Origin: Hyphomonadaceae bacterium
GTDB lineage: Bacteria; Pseudomonadota; Alphaproteobacteria; Caulobacterales; Aquidulcibacteraceae
Assembly (NCBI GenBank): GCA_022841905.1
Contig: JALHQO010000011.1
Location: forward strand, 1 to 64,000
Length of the DNA stretch: 64,000 bases
Direction: 5' to 3'
Of the stretch, positions 28,341-37,016 are shown piece by piece. The notes beneath the pieces are model-generated. The model did not search any database. It saw only the letters and a list, made by a program, of their open reading frames with translations, and was not told where the DNA came from. Position numbers and translations under genes: made by a program. The first letter of the stretch is position 1, and each line of letters begins with the position of its first letter.

Positions 28341-28775
28341 TCACCACGCCCCCAACTCCACCAACTTGCGCCGCAGCTCTTCCGGCAAGTCAGCGCCGCC
28401 TTTGAGATCGCCTAGATCGGCGGGCGCGTCTTTGGGATCGAGGTAGCGCCAGCCTTGGAAGGCGCGGCGCGGTTGTGGGCTGGTGCGCACAAGTTGCGTG
28501 TCGAGATAGAGGCCGCAGCGCTGGCCGTGATCGTCGGTGACATCGTCGATGGCGATGATGCGCTGTCGAACCAACACGACGCCCTTAATCACCCAATAAA
28601 GCGAGCCGCCGGCCAGCACGTCTTCCACGCGCTTCGGCCACATGCGCGTACCGCAGACCGGCGCGATGTGCGGGCGCTTTTCCTTCTTCGCGCGCTTAAC
28701 CTGCCCGATCTGCCATTCGGCGAGATCTTCAACGCTATCGGCGCCGACGCAGAGTTTGAGAATGTGGACGGTCAT
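28341..28775 (-). CDS. DUF1489 family protein
   Basis: A 144-aa soluble protein of the alphaproteobacterial DUF1489 family. Signature segments are MTVHILKLCVGADSVEDLAEWQ, THMWPKR-like GTRMWPKRVEDVLAGGSLYWVIKG, and CGLYLDTQLVRTSPQPRRAFQGWRYL. Function unknown. The start at 28775 gives the family N-terminus; the track ORF adds 23 unrelated residues. It is the last gene of the minus-strand run and its stop is 1 bp from that of kynU. Confidence 0.88.
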   Translation of the reverse strand: MTVHILKLCVGADSVEDLAEWQIGQVKRAKKEKRPHIAPVCGTRMWPKRVEDVLAGGSLYWVIKGVVLVRQRIIAIDDVTDDHGQRCGLYLDTQLVRTSPQPRRAFQGWRYLDPKDAPADLGDLKGGADLPEELRRKLVELGAW

Positions 28776-28849
28776 ATGAGTCGCATTATGGACCGCCCGC
28801 TCCCTCGCCGGCAAACGCCGGCCCCTGCAGGCGGCCGCCGCCATCCATA

Positions 28850-29497
28850 TTAGTTTCCGTCCGGGTCGTCACTGAGAGCGCGTTCCTCCCGCATAAGGGC
28901 CGCAACTTCTTGCGCGAGTGGATCAATGCTGCCGGCTAATCCGCTGACCACCCCACCGAAATCCGCCTCGCTCTTATTCTGTGAGAGCTTGCGCTTGGCT
29001 TCGATGCGCTCAGCTATGAGCGTGACGCCGACGATGCCGCGTTTGAGCGCGTCTATGTAAGGACGCGGCGCATCGCTCATGGCCCAGGGTTCGGCGCGAT
29101 CGCGTTCGTAGAAGGCGGAGAGTTGATCCAGCATCGCTTCCAAGCGCTCTGCATCGTCGAACCATTCGACGCGGCCGGTGATGTGGACGGCTTCGTAATT
29201 CCAGGTGGGCACGGTTTTGCCGTGCTCGGCTTTCGAGGGATACCAAGACGGCGTGACGTAAGCTTCTGGGCCGTTGAGAACGATCAGGCCTTTGCCGTCG
29301 CCCTGCTGCCATTGCGGATTAGCGCGGGCGATGTGGCCGGTGGCGATGCGTTTGTCGGCGTCCCACAGGATCGGCATGTGCGTGCCGACGGGCGCGCCGT
29401 GTTCGTCCACCGTGATCAGCACGCCGGCCCAGCGCTTCGCCAAACGCTGGATCAACGCATCGGCGTCGTCCGCGTGGAAATGCTCGGGGACGTACAT
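28850..29497 (-). CDS. PaiB-type FMN-binding protein
   Basis: A 215-aa split-barrel flavoprotein of the PaiB/YvaK-type FMN-binding negative regulator family. Typical segments: MYVPEHFHADD, THMPILWDADKRIATGHIARANPQW, LIVLNGPEAYVTPSWYPSKAEHGKTVPTWNYEAVHITGR. Bacillus PaiB was named as a regulator, but many members may be flavin-dependent enzymes. It starts 2 bp after the stop of the sterol-desaturase-like gene, within a coupled operon. Confidence 0.9.
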   Translation of the reverse strand: MYVPEHFHADDADALIQRLAKRWAGVLITVDEHGAPVGTHMPILWDADKRIATGHIARANPQWQQGDGKGLIVLNGPEAYVTPSWYPSKAEHGKTVPTWNYEAVHITGRVEWFDDAERLEAMLDQLSAFYERDRAEPWAMSDAPRPYIDALKRGIVGVTLIAERIEAKRKLSQNKSEADFGGVVSGLAGSIDPLAQEVAALMREERALSDDPDGN

Positions 29498-29498
29498 T

Positions 29499-30455
29499 TT
29501 ACTCGGCGGGGACAGCTGCGCTTTGCTGGCGCGCGGCCCATTCGGCTTTCAGGCTGGCGCTGGTTTTGCGCGAGCCGTCTGGGCTCCAGCCGGGCGGGCC
29601 GAACATATAGCCCAGCACTTCGCGCGCGCTCTTGGCGTGCGTGACGTCACGCCAAATGCCGATCCATTCGTGGAACGCGACGCGGAACGGATTGAAGGTG
29701 CCGAGCTGGCTGACAATGCCATAACGCGGCGGCTCTTCTTTGCGTTCGGGAATGAAGGTGCCAAACATGCGGTCCCAAATGATCAGCACGCCGGCATAAT
29801 TGGCATCCAGATAATTCGGGTTGATGGCGTGATGGACGCGGTGGTGCGAGGGCGTGTTCATCACCCACTCGAACGGACCCATGCGATCGATCAGTTCAGT
29901 GTGAATCCAGAATTGATAGACGAGGCTGAAGGCCGAGAACATCAGCACCATGAGCGGCGGGAAGCCGATATAAACCAGCGGCAGCCAGAAGATGAAGCTG
30001 AGGCCCAGCGTACCGGTCCAGGTTTGGCGCAGCGCCGTGGTCAGATTGTAGTGCTGCGAAGAATGATGGACGACGTGGCTGGCCCAGAACCAACGCCGCT
30101 CATGCGCGACGCGGTGAAACCAATAATAGGCCAAGTCCTCGGCGAAGAAGCAGGCGACGAGCACCGGCGGCGTCCAGCCGAGGTCGAACAGACGATATTC
30201 GTACACCCAGAAGTACGCGCCGACCGCGAAGGCGCCGAACAAGATGCCGAAGATGCGATTGCCAAGCCCCATGGAGAGAGACGTGGCGCTGTCGGTGACT
30301 TCGTAACGGCCCTTCTTGGTCACTTTCGTGATGACCATTTCGATGAGGATTAGCAGCACGAAGGCCGGCACCGCGAAGGTGATGATGAGCGACACGTCGA
30401 ACGGCGCTTCGTGGGCGCCGTAAACTGGGGCGACGGGCATGACGGGGGCGGTCAC
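29499..30455 (-). CDS. Sterol desaturase / fatty-acid hydroxylase superfamily protein
   Basis: A 318-aa multi-pass membrane di-iron oxygenase. The histidine clusters are present: HRVAHERRWFWASHVVHHSSQHYN (HX4H and HXXHH), then HTELIDRMG and HRVHHAINPNYLDANYAG (HXXHH). Four to five membrane helices surround them. The superfamily hydroxylates or desaturates lipids, sterols and carotenoids; substrate unknown here. The start is GTG overlapping the upstream stop as GTGA. It is in the eight-gene run with DUF3667 and TIR genes. Confidence 0.9.
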   Translation of the reverse strand: MTAPVMPVAPVYGAHEAPFDVSLIITFAVPAFVLLILIEMVITKVTKKGRYEVTDSATSLSMGLGNRIFGILFGAFAVGAYFWVYEYRLFDLGWTPPVLVACFFAEDLAYYWFHRVAHERRWFWASHVVHHSSQHYNLTTALRQTWTGTLGLSFIFWLPLVYIGFPPLMVLMFSAFSLVYQFWIHTELIDRMGPFEWVMNTPSHHRVHHAINPNYLDANYAGVLIIWDRMFGTFIPERKEEPPRYGIVSQLGTFNPFRVAFHEWIGIWRDVTHAKSAREVLGYMFGPPGWSPDGSRKTSASLKAEWAARQQSAAVPAE

Positions 30456-30844
30456 TCGGCCTCTCCTGCGGTGAGCGCGGCGATCCAGGGCGGCGCTTCG
30501 CTGAGCCGCATATGTAGCGGCGGATAGCCGGTGTCCGCAAATATCACGCTGAGTTTGTCGCGCTTGAGGCGCAGCCGCGCGGCGGACGCTGCGACAAGCC
30601 GGGCGCTGACATCGGCGCCCATGACGCGGACGACCATGAGCTTGCCGCTAGCCAAGCGCGCCAGCGCGACCTTGCCGTTGGCGGCGATGACCGCCTCGTC
30701 GCTGCGCTCGCCCTCGTTGGCGGCAAGCTGGCGCAGTGCCTCTTCATCCAGGCGCGTTTTGGCGCGGAAGCCCAGCACGAAGGCGACAGCGACCATGAAC
30801 ACGACAACGCCGGCCGAAGCGGCGGTCACGACCCACTCATTCAC
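30452..30844 (-). CDS. Single-pass membrane protein, unknown
   Basis: A 130-aa protein with one N-terminal helix (VVTAASAGVVVFMVAVAFVLGF) followed by a soluble cytoplasmic-like domain with alternating hydrophobic strands (GKVALARLASGKLMVVRVMGADVSARLV...LSVIFADTGYPPLHMRL). The start is GTG 30844, overlapping the DUF3667 stop as GTGA; the track ATG 32 codons upstream lies within that gene. Its own stop overlaps the next start in the same way. No family recognised. Confidence 0.75.
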   Translation of the reverse strand: MNEWVVTAASAGVVVFMVAVAFVLGFRAKTRLDEEALRQLAANEGERSDEAVIAANGKVALARLASGKLMVVRVMGADVSARLVAASAARLRLKRDKLSVIFADTGYPPLHMRLSEAPPWIAALTAGEAE

Positions 30845-32169
30845 CCGGCCAGCCCCAGAATGAGGATGATGACGAGGAAAATCGTCGCGATCAGGATCGC
30901 GAACATCAGCATGAAAAACGTTCGCCACAGCGCCGACCACCAGCCGAGTGCGTAGGCGCCTTTCAAGTGAAAGAAGATGTGCACCGGCAGCGCCACCAAG
31001 AGCAGCGTGTTCGAAAGGATCATCATCGCAACCATATTCGAGCCGAACAGGCTGGCGCCGATCAGCAGCGTGATGAACAGAAGCGACGCGAACGAAAGCG
31101 CATAGAGCGCGTAAACGACGTGATCGTAGAAGGTCACGCCGCGCTTCCAGAGGAACAGGAGCGCAATGAACGGCAGCGATAGCGGCGCCAACAAGAACGA
31201 GAACTTCGACGCCGCCTCCTGCACCCGATAGAGCGCGAGATCGGGATTGCGCAACGTCGCGAGAGCGCGCTCGTTCAAATAGGGATGGCCGAGATTGACG
31301 TTTATATCGCCACGTTCGGCGGCGTCGCCAAGTTCGTCCTGCCAGCGGCGTTCGCCGGACTCGATCGCTCTGGCAGTGGCTTCGTCATCAATGAAGACGC
31401 CAACGCGCGCCTCCGAGGGGATTTCAGCGCCAGCCGTGTCGGTTGGCGTTTCGGCGGAGGCGGCCTCGCTCGGCGCTTCGGCGGTCGCCGCTTCGCTGGG
31501 CGTCTCGGCATCTTCCGTCGCGGGCGCTGCGCCATCAGCGTCTTCAGCGGCCCGCTGCGCGGCCTCCTGCTCCTGTCGGGCGAGTTGCGCTTCCAAGCGC
31601 GCGACTTCGGCCTCTGCGATCGCGACTGCGCCTTCGCCCAAACCCGCGGCCAAGCCTTCGGGCTCGCCGGGCGGCGCCTCGCGCTGCGCTTCGGCGAGTG
31701 CGGCGCGCGCTTCAGCTAGCTCGCCGCGCGCTTCCTCAAGATCATCTTGCGTGACCTCAATGTTCGCCTCGACACCGGAGCCGATCTGGGCGTCGCCGAT
31801 GAACGAGAAAACAAAGAACATCAGGAAGACGCACAGCAGGAACGTCGCCAGTGGCGAGATGTAGCGGGCGCGTTTGCCGAAGACGTAATTGCGGGTCAGC
31901 GTGCCGGGGCGGAAGATCACCATCGGCAGCGTGCGCCACGCCTTGGTGTCGAAGTGAAAGAGGCTGTGCAGGAATTCCGCGCCGACGTGGCGCAGGCTGC
32001 GGATCGGCTGAACGTGTTGGCCGCACTGCGAACAATAATGGCCGCTGACCGGCGCACCGCAATTGAGGCATTGCCCCTCCACCGGCAGCCCGCCGGCCCG
32101 CGGTTCGATGGCGCCGGCTACAAGGCCTGCCGTGGCCAGCGCGCCGGCTGCTTCTGCTTCCCCAGTCAT
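30841..32169 (-). CDS. DUF3667 membrane protein with zinc ribbon and repeat insert
   Basis: A 442-aa protein. Near residue 35 is a CXXC...CXXC zinc ribbon (CLNCGAPVSGHYCSQCGQ), followed by the DUF3667 segment (RHVGAEFLHSLFHFDTKAWRTLPMVIFRPGTLTRNYVFGKRARYISPLATFLL). Then come an acidic, Ala/Glu-rich insert (about 135-285) with coiled-coil character and imperfect ~10-residue repeats (ETPSEAATAEAPSEAAS), and four C-terminal membrane helices. Function unknown. It is translationally coupled downstream (GTGA) and separated from the upstream gene by 31 bp. Confidence 0.85.
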   Translation of the reverse strand: MTGEAEAAGALATAGLVAGAIEPRAGGLPVEGQCLNCGAPVSGHYCSQCGQHVQPIRSLRHVGAEFLHSLFHFDTKAWRTLPMVIFRPGTLTRNYVFGKRARYISPLATFLLCVFLMFFVFSFIGDAQIGSGVEANIEVTQDDLEEARGELAEARAALAEAQREAPPGEPEGLAAGLGEGAVAIAEAEVARLEAQLARQEQEAAQRAAEDADGAAPATEDAETPSEAATAEAPSEAASAETPTDTAGAEIPSEARVGVFIDDEATARAIESGERRWQDELGDAAERGDINVNLGHPYLNERALATLRNPDLALYRVQEAASKFSFLLAPLSLPFIALLFLWKRGVTFYDHVVYALYALSFASLLFITLLIGASLFGSNMVAMMILSNTLLLVALPVHIFFHLKGAYALGWWSALWRTFFMLMFAILIATIFLVIILILGLAG

Positions 32170-32200
32170 GGCTCAAGTGTCCCGCGCGGCGGGTTCCCGA

Positions 32201-32581
32201 TCAAGCCCGCGCGTCGCGCCGGGAGGCGCCGCCGGCCCGGGTTTCGTCTTCAGCGCTGGTTAGAAAGCCGAACGCGGAGCGGGCGACGGCAGCGGGCTGC
32301 TGCCGCGGGGCCGCGGCGGGGGCGCATTTAAGGGCATCGGCGGTCATGGCCTTCAGGCCGTCATCCTCGACCGCCAGCACCGCCAGGCCCTCGGCCTCTT
32401 CGATGGTGCGGGCCCAGACGTAAATCGCGACAACAGCCGCGTCGTGACGCTTGGGCCAGGCTTTTACGCGGCGATCCAGTTTGGCTTCCACAACGACCCG
32501 CCAAAACGGCATCGGCGCGCGCGCGAGCTTGGAACGATAGAGGAAGGCCCAAAACCCGCTCAAGCCGCGCTTCAGTTTCAC
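32201..32581 (-). CDS. Hypothetical protein (126 aa)
   Basis: A GTG-start ORF coupled to the crotonase stop (GTGA overlap). It has a basic N-terminus (MKLKRGLSGFWAFLYRSKLARAPMPFWRVVV), a central segment with WARTIEEAEGLAVLAVEDDGL that looks conserved, and an Ala/Pro-rich variable tail. No membrane helix or known domain is seen. Coupling on both sides of the run supports it as a real gene; function unknown. Confidence 0.7.
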   Translation of the reverse strand: MKLKRGLSGFWAFLYRSKLARAPMPFWRVVVEAKLDRRVKAWPKRHDAAVVAIYVWARTIEEAEGLAVLAVEDDGLKAMTADALKCAPAAAPRQQPAAVARSAFGFLTSAEDETRAGGASRRDARA

Positions 32582-33375
32582 TTATTCCACTCCGGCTTGC
32601 GCTTCTCGAGAAACGCGGCGAGGCCCTCTTGGCCTTCCACCGAAGCACGCCGCGCCGCGATGCGCTTGGCGGTCTCCTTGGACAGGCTGTCATCGATCTT
32701 ATGGCCAGTTACGAAACGCACCAGCGCTTTTGCATCAGCGACGGCGCCGGGCGCCGCAGCGAGCGCCAGATCGGACAAATGTTCCATCATCGGACGAAGC
32801 GCGGCTTCGCTGTCCACAATGTATTGAACGAGCCCGATCTTCTCAGCGTACTCCGCGTCAAAGCCTTCGCCCGACGCAAACAGCGCCTTGGCGTGGCGCG
32901 GGCCGACCGCCTCCACAACGAATGGTGCGATGGTGGCGGGTATCAGTCCCAAGCGCACTTCTGAGAAGCGGATCTTCGTGCCTTTCACGGCGACCGCGAC
33001 ATCACACGCCGCAAGCAACCCAGCGCCGCCGCCCATGGCGGCGCCGTGCGCGAGTGCGACAGTCAGTTGTGGCAGTTCGTGCAGATGACGGAGCATGCGG
33101 GCGAGCCCGAGCGCGTCTTTTTCGTTATCGCTTTCGGTGCGCTCGCCGCCGCGGCGCATCCAGTCGATGTCGGCGCCTGCGCAAAAGGTTTCGCCAGCGC
33201 CGCGGATGAAGACGACGCGCACGTGCTCGGCGCCTTTCAGCGTTTCGAAATGTGTGGCCAGATTGGCGATCATCAATTCGTCGAAGGCGTTGCGCTTGTC
33301 GGCTCGGTTGAGCGTGATGACAGCGACGCCTTCGGGCGAGACTTCGAGCAGGACGGGATCGGGAGCGAGGGTCAT
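32578..33375 (-). CDS. Enoyl-CoA hydratase/isomerase family protein (methylglutaconyl-CoA hydratase-like)
   Basis: A 265-aa crotonase. The oxyanion-hole segments are GETFCAGADIDWMRRGG near residue 63 and HGAAMGGGAGLLAACDVAVA near 110, followed by FSEVRLGLIPATIAPFVVEAVG with the catalytic Glu. The ADIDWM and EVRLGLIPATI signatures are typical of the methylglutaconyl-CoA hydratase group of leucine degradation, consistent with the HMG-CoA lyase gene 20 kb away; assignment within crotonases is tentative. ATGA overlap with the TIR gene upstream, GTGA with the hypothetical downstream. Confidence 0.85.
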   Translation of the reverse strand: MTLAPDPVLLEVSPEGVAVITLNRADKRNAFDELMIANLATHFETLKGAEHVRVVFIRGAGETFCAGADIDWMRRGGERTESDNEKDALGLARMLRHLHELPQLTVALAHGAAMGGGAGLLAACDVAVAVKGTKIRFSEVRLGLIPATIAPFVVEAVGPRHAKALFASGEGFDAEYAEKIGLVQYIVDSEAALRPMMEHLSDLALAAAPGAVADAKALVRFVTGHKIDDSLSKETAKRIAARRASVEGQEGLAAFLEKRKPEWNK

Positions 33376-34520
33376 GTGGTTCCTAGCGCGCGCATGAGGG
33401 CTTCGGGACGTTCGGCTTCTGGCGTTTCGAACAGGTTGAGCATTTGTACGCCGGCGAAGAAATACTCGAAATCCTCCGGCGGCTCAGCTTGCTCGATAAA
33501 GACGGGAACAAGCCGCTTTTGGTAGCGGTCTGCCAGATAAATCTCGCGCTTGACATGATCGCTCTCAAAAGCGGCCTTCGAGCACATCACGACAACGCGC
33601 GGCGCCGCGCGAATGGCGCGCACGATTTCGCCAGCCCAACCATCGCCCGCGACAATGCCCTGCTGATCGAGCCAAAAGCGCCTGCCCTGCTTCTTCACCG
33701 CTTCGATGACGGGCAGCACCAGGCCTTGGTTTGCCCGCGCGTAAGAGACGAACACAGCGTCGCTCGCTTTCGGCGCGGGCGCCTCACTGCGTGATTGCGG
33801 CGCTTCCGCTTTCGGCCCGCGGCTCGTAAGCCCGCCGATGAGCCTTAGGATGAAACCGACGATGATGACGAGCGTAAGTGCGCCGAAGATTAGGAACAGC
33901 CACGGCGTCACGCCGCTGGGCACACCATAACGCACGCCGAAGCCGTCGATCCCGGCAACCAGATCGACGAACGTGCCCGGTGTTGGGCCGATGCGATTGG
34001 CGAGCCAGATCGAGGCGGTGGCGGCGATCGCGAGCAAGCCGGGCAATGCCAGCAGCGGAAACACGATCCAGCCGAACGCGCCTGACGGCGGCTTATCCGT
34101 TGGCGGCGCGCCCTCTTGCGCAGGCGCCGGCGCGCTCACACCGTCGCGCGACGGCGCGCGAAGCTTGTCACGGATGGCGTCAGCGACTTCGAGCCATTTG
34201 AACTCGCGCTCCGCTTCAAAGCTCGCGTCAATCGCCGGCAAGTCGCGCAGGCCAACCGGCGGAAAGCCGTGATCGAGTTTGACCACGACCAAGCGCCCAT
34301 CCGCCCACGCATCGAGCGCGCGTTGCTCCAGACGTAGACGCGCGGTGGCGAAGGTGAGCGCTTGCGAGACAAGCAGCACCAGAACATCGCTAGCCTGGAT
34401 CGGGCGGAGCGCGGTTTGGCCGTCATCGAGCTCCGCAAACTGGCCGCGCCGCTCAATAACTTTCTCCAGCGCCTCGGCGGTCTGCCGGTCGGCGGGGGCA
34501 TGCGCGATGAAAACGGTCAT
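33372..34520 (-). CDS. Membrane protein with two TIR domains (TIR-TM-TM-TIR)
   Basis: A 382-aa protein. Residues 1-120 form a TIR-like fold (MTVFIAHAPADRQTAEALEKVIERRG...ASDVLVLLVSQALTFA). Residues 148-176 and 205-229 are membrane helices with a 28-residue loop between them. Residues 253-370 form a second, clearer TIR domain (AVFVSYARANQGLVLPVIEAVKK, FWLDQQGIVAGDGWAGEIVRAI, RVVVMCSKAAFESDHVKREIYLA). Both TIRs would face the same, cytoplasmic side. The start at 34520 has GAGG upstream. It heads the eight-gene run and overlaps the crotonase as ATGA. Signalling or NAD+-cleaving role is possible; neither is shown. Confidence 0.82.
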   Translation of the reverse strand: MTVFIAHAPADRQTAEALEKVIERRGQFAELDDGQTALRPIQASDVLVLLVSQALTFATARLRLEQRALDAWADGRLVVVKLDHGFPPVGLRDLPAIDASFEAEREFKWLEVADAIRDKLRAPSRDGVSAPAPAQEGAPPTDKPPSGAFGWIVFPLLALPGLLAIAATASIWLANRIGPTPGTFVDLVAGIDGFGVRYGVPSGVTPWLFLIFGALTLVIIVGFILRLIGGLTSRGPKAEAPQSRSEAPAPKASDAVFVSYARANQGLVLPVIEAVKKQGRRFWLDQQGIVAGDGWAGEIVRAIRAAPRVVVMCSKAAFESDHVKREIYLADRYQKRLVPVFIEQAEPPEDFEYFFAGVQMLNLFETPEAERPEALMRALGTT

Positions 34521-34625
34521 GGGGCGACCTCTTAGCATGGCCCGGAGGCTTGGGAATGCGACAGAGGGCGGAGCATCATTGCGCCTTAACGAAGCCGCCC
34601 TATTCTCGGCATTTACAGGAAGTTT

Positions 34626-36419
34626 ATGAAGCCGAGCCTCGCCGACTTTCCACTGCTGGACGATGCGCCGCGCGATCTCATCCTCGCCATGGATGCGGTG
34701 GCGGACTGGTACTCGCTGCCGGCTGGCTGGGCGCTGCTCAATGCCGGCGAGCCGCCGGACGGCGTTTACTTCTTGGTATCAGGTTCACTCGCCGCCTTCC
34801 GCCCTGTCGATCGCGGCGGTCATCAGTTGCTCGGCTACATCCGCCCCGGCGAGCCTGTGGGCGAAATGGCGATGATCGCGCGCGAGCCGCATTCGGCCAG
34901 CGTCTATGCGATCCGCGACAGCGAAGTGTTGCGGCTCTCACCTGCCGCGTTCGACATGTTGGTGCACGCACACCCGACAATGATGGAGCACATTGCGCGC
35001 CTCATGCTGACGCGTGCGCGCGCCGGCAACAAGCCGAGCCCGCGCGCCGATCCGAAAGTCTACGCTTTCGTCTCCACCTCGCCCACCATCGACATCAAGC
35101 TGCGCGCGCGCACGCTGCAAGCAGCGCTGAAGCGCCTCGGCGCGCGCGCCGTGATCATCACCGAAGACGATGAAGCGGCGCTCACCGAAGGCATGAACAG
35201 CGCATGGTTCGATGCGCTGGAGCAGAAGAACGACGCTGTCTTCCTTCTGACCAAGATCGCCGATACGCCGTGGTTCCGTACCTGCATCCGGCAGGCGGAT
35301 CGCATCTGGTATTTCGCGCGCGCCGATGCGCGGCCCTCGACGCCGTTGCTGCCGCCGGAAGAGCCCTCGCCCGCGCGGCAGTTCCGCTTGGTCGATGTGG
35401 TGCTCCTGCATCACGGCATGGATCGCAAAGCCGCGACGACCGACGAATGGCGAACGGCCTGCGAAGCGGCGCGGCTGTTTCACTGGCGCGGGCTGGAAGA
35501 TGAAGACGCGGCGCGCTTGGCGCGCGTAATTGCGCGACGTTCGGTTGGCTTAGTGCTCTCGGGCGGCGGCGCGCGTGCGTACGCGCACATAGGCGTGGTG
35601 CGCGCACTGCGCGAAGCCGGGCTTCCGTTCGATGTGATTGGCGGCACCTCGATGGGCGGCGTGATCGCGGCTTGCGCGGCAATGGGCTGGGACGACAACG
35701 AGATCGAAACCCGCATCCGCAAGGCGTTTGTGGAGAGTAATCCGCTCGGCGATTATATGCTTCCCGTGGTTGGCTTCGTGCGCGGCAAGCGTGTCGACGA
35801 TCGCCTGCACGAACACTTCGGCGAGACGCTGATCGAAGATTTGCAAATGCCGTTCTTCACGGTCTCGACCAATCTGGTCGCAGGCGCGGTGCGTGTGCAT
35901 CGCGCGGGCTTGCTGCGGCGGGCGCTGCGCGCTTCGATCTCGCTGCCGGGCATTTTGCCGCCGGTGGTCGAAGGCGATCACGAATTGCTGGTCGATGGCG
36001 CGGTGCTGAAAAATTTTCCGGTCGATGTGCTGAAGGATATGCATCGCGGCCCGATCATTGGCGTCGACGTGGCGCGGCGCGATGGCATAGACATTGAGGA
36101 TTTCCGCAATCCGCCGGGCTTCTTCGGCTGGGTCGCCGCACACGGGTTCCAAGCCGCGCCGCCGATCGCGTCGTTGCTGATGCGCGCCGCGACTTTGGCG
36201 GTCGATCCTTGGGAGGGACGCTCGGGCGCGGATTTGCTGATCGCGCCGGAAATGCCGGACATCGACATGCGCGATTGGAAGCGCTTCGATGAAGCTGTGA
36301 CGGCAGGCTACGAATCCGCAGTTGCGGCGCTTCAGCGTCCGCATGGTCTGTTCAACGCGCCGAGCACGGATGCGATTGCCGATCTCACCGGCAGTGCGCC
36401 GCTGGAAATCGCCGAATAA
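34626..36419 (+). CDS. Patatin-like phospholipase with cyclic-nucleotide-binding domain
   Basis: A 597-aa protein of the neuropathy-target-esterase type. Residues ~15-130 are a cNMP-binding domain (GWALLNAGEPPDGVYFLVSGSLAAF, PGEPVGEMAMI, REPHSASVYAI). A middle region (~140-290) precedes the patatin domain: oxyanion loop SGGGARAYAHIGVVRAL near 310, nucleophile elbow GGTSMGG near 345 (GXSXG), and the catalytic Asp in VDGAVLKNFPVDVL near 460. It probably hydrolyses phospholipids at the membrane. The lipoprotein genes follow on the same strand. Confidence 0.92.
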   Translation: MKPSLADFPLLDDAPRDLILAMDAVADWYSLPAGWALLNAGEPPDGVYFLVSGSLAAFRPVDRGGHQLLGYIRPGEPVGEMAMIAREPHSASVYAIRDSEVLRLSPAAFDMLVHAHPTMMEHIARLMLTRARAGNKPSPRADPKVYAFVSTSPTIDIKLRARTLQAALKRLGARAVIITEDDEAALTEGMNSAWFDALEQKNDAVFLLTKIADTPWFRTCIRQADRIWYFARADARPSTPLLPPEEPSPARQFRLVDVVLLHHGMDRKAATTDEWRTACEAARLFHWRGLEDEDAARLARVIARRSVGLVLSGGGARAYAHIGVVRALREAGLPFDVIGGTSMGGVIAACAAMGWDDNEIETRIRKAFVESNPLGDYMLPVVGFVRGKRVDDRLHEHFGETLIEDLQMPFFTVSTNLVAGAVRVHRAGLLRRALRASISLPGILPPVVEGDHELLVDGAVLKNFPVDVLKDMHRGPIIGVDVARRDGIDIEDFRNPPGFFGWVAAHGFQAAPPIASLLMRAATLAVDPWEGRSGADLLIAPEMPDIDMRDWKRFDEAVTAGYESAVAALQRPHGLFNAPSTDAIADLTGSAPLEIAE

Positions 36420-36452
36420 GGCCCTATGCTCCCGTTGAATCGGGACATCTTC

Positions 36453-37016
36453 ATGCGCTTTTTGATTTTGAGTTTGGCGGCGCTTTCGCTTGCCGCGTGC
36501 GGCGAACGTGACGCGGAAACTGCGTCCGCCGGTTGCGCGCACGAAGCGACGCAAGAGGTGACCTGGACGAGTACCGAGGCCCCGGACGTGATCACCACGC
36601 GCGCCGAAGGGCCCAGTTGCGCGCAAGCTGTAGTGACGTTTGTGGCCCGCGATAGCGCGGGCAATCCGCTGTGGACGTTTGCATCTACCTACTTTGATCT
36701 GAGCGCCGGCGGCTTGTTGCCGGAAGACTACGAGCCGGTCAGCGACGAGCAGATGGATGCGTTCCTCGCCGGCTGGGCCGACGTGACGGTCAGTTCCTCG
36801 GGCGAGCTGCCGGAATGGCGCGAGGGTGTTGCGACTTTGACGGAGAGCGCAACGACGTTCACCTACGATACGCCGTTCGAACGAGAAACCTATGAGATGC
36901 TGCGCGCGCGCAATCTGGCGATGATCTGCTATGCGGCGGCGGTTGAGGCGACGCAGTGTCTGGTCATCGATCCTGTCTCGCGCGCGCCGACGATGATCGT
37001 GGCGTACGGACCTTGA
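36453..37016 (+). CDS. Lipoprotein, paralogue 1 of 3
   Basis: A 187-aa lipoprotein with lipobox LAAC at residues 13-16. The mature part has the plan shared by the next two proteins: a Cys early, then GPSCAQAVVTFVARDSAGNPLWTF, a segment with DEQMDAFLAGWADV, LPEWREG, and a C-terminal CYAAAVEATQCLV. Four conserved Cys could form two disulfides. Start ATG 36453 fits the signal peptide; the track ATG nine codons earlier does not. Function unknown. Confidence 0.78.
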   Translation: MRFLILSLAALSLAACGERDAETASAGCAHEATQEVTWTSTEAPDVITTRAEGPSCAQAVVTFVARDSAGNPLWTFASTYFDLSAGGLLPEDYEPVSDEQMDAFLAGWADVTVSSSGELPEWREGVATLTESATTFTYDTPFERETYEMLRARNLAMICYAAAVEATQCLVIDPVSRAPTMIVAYGP

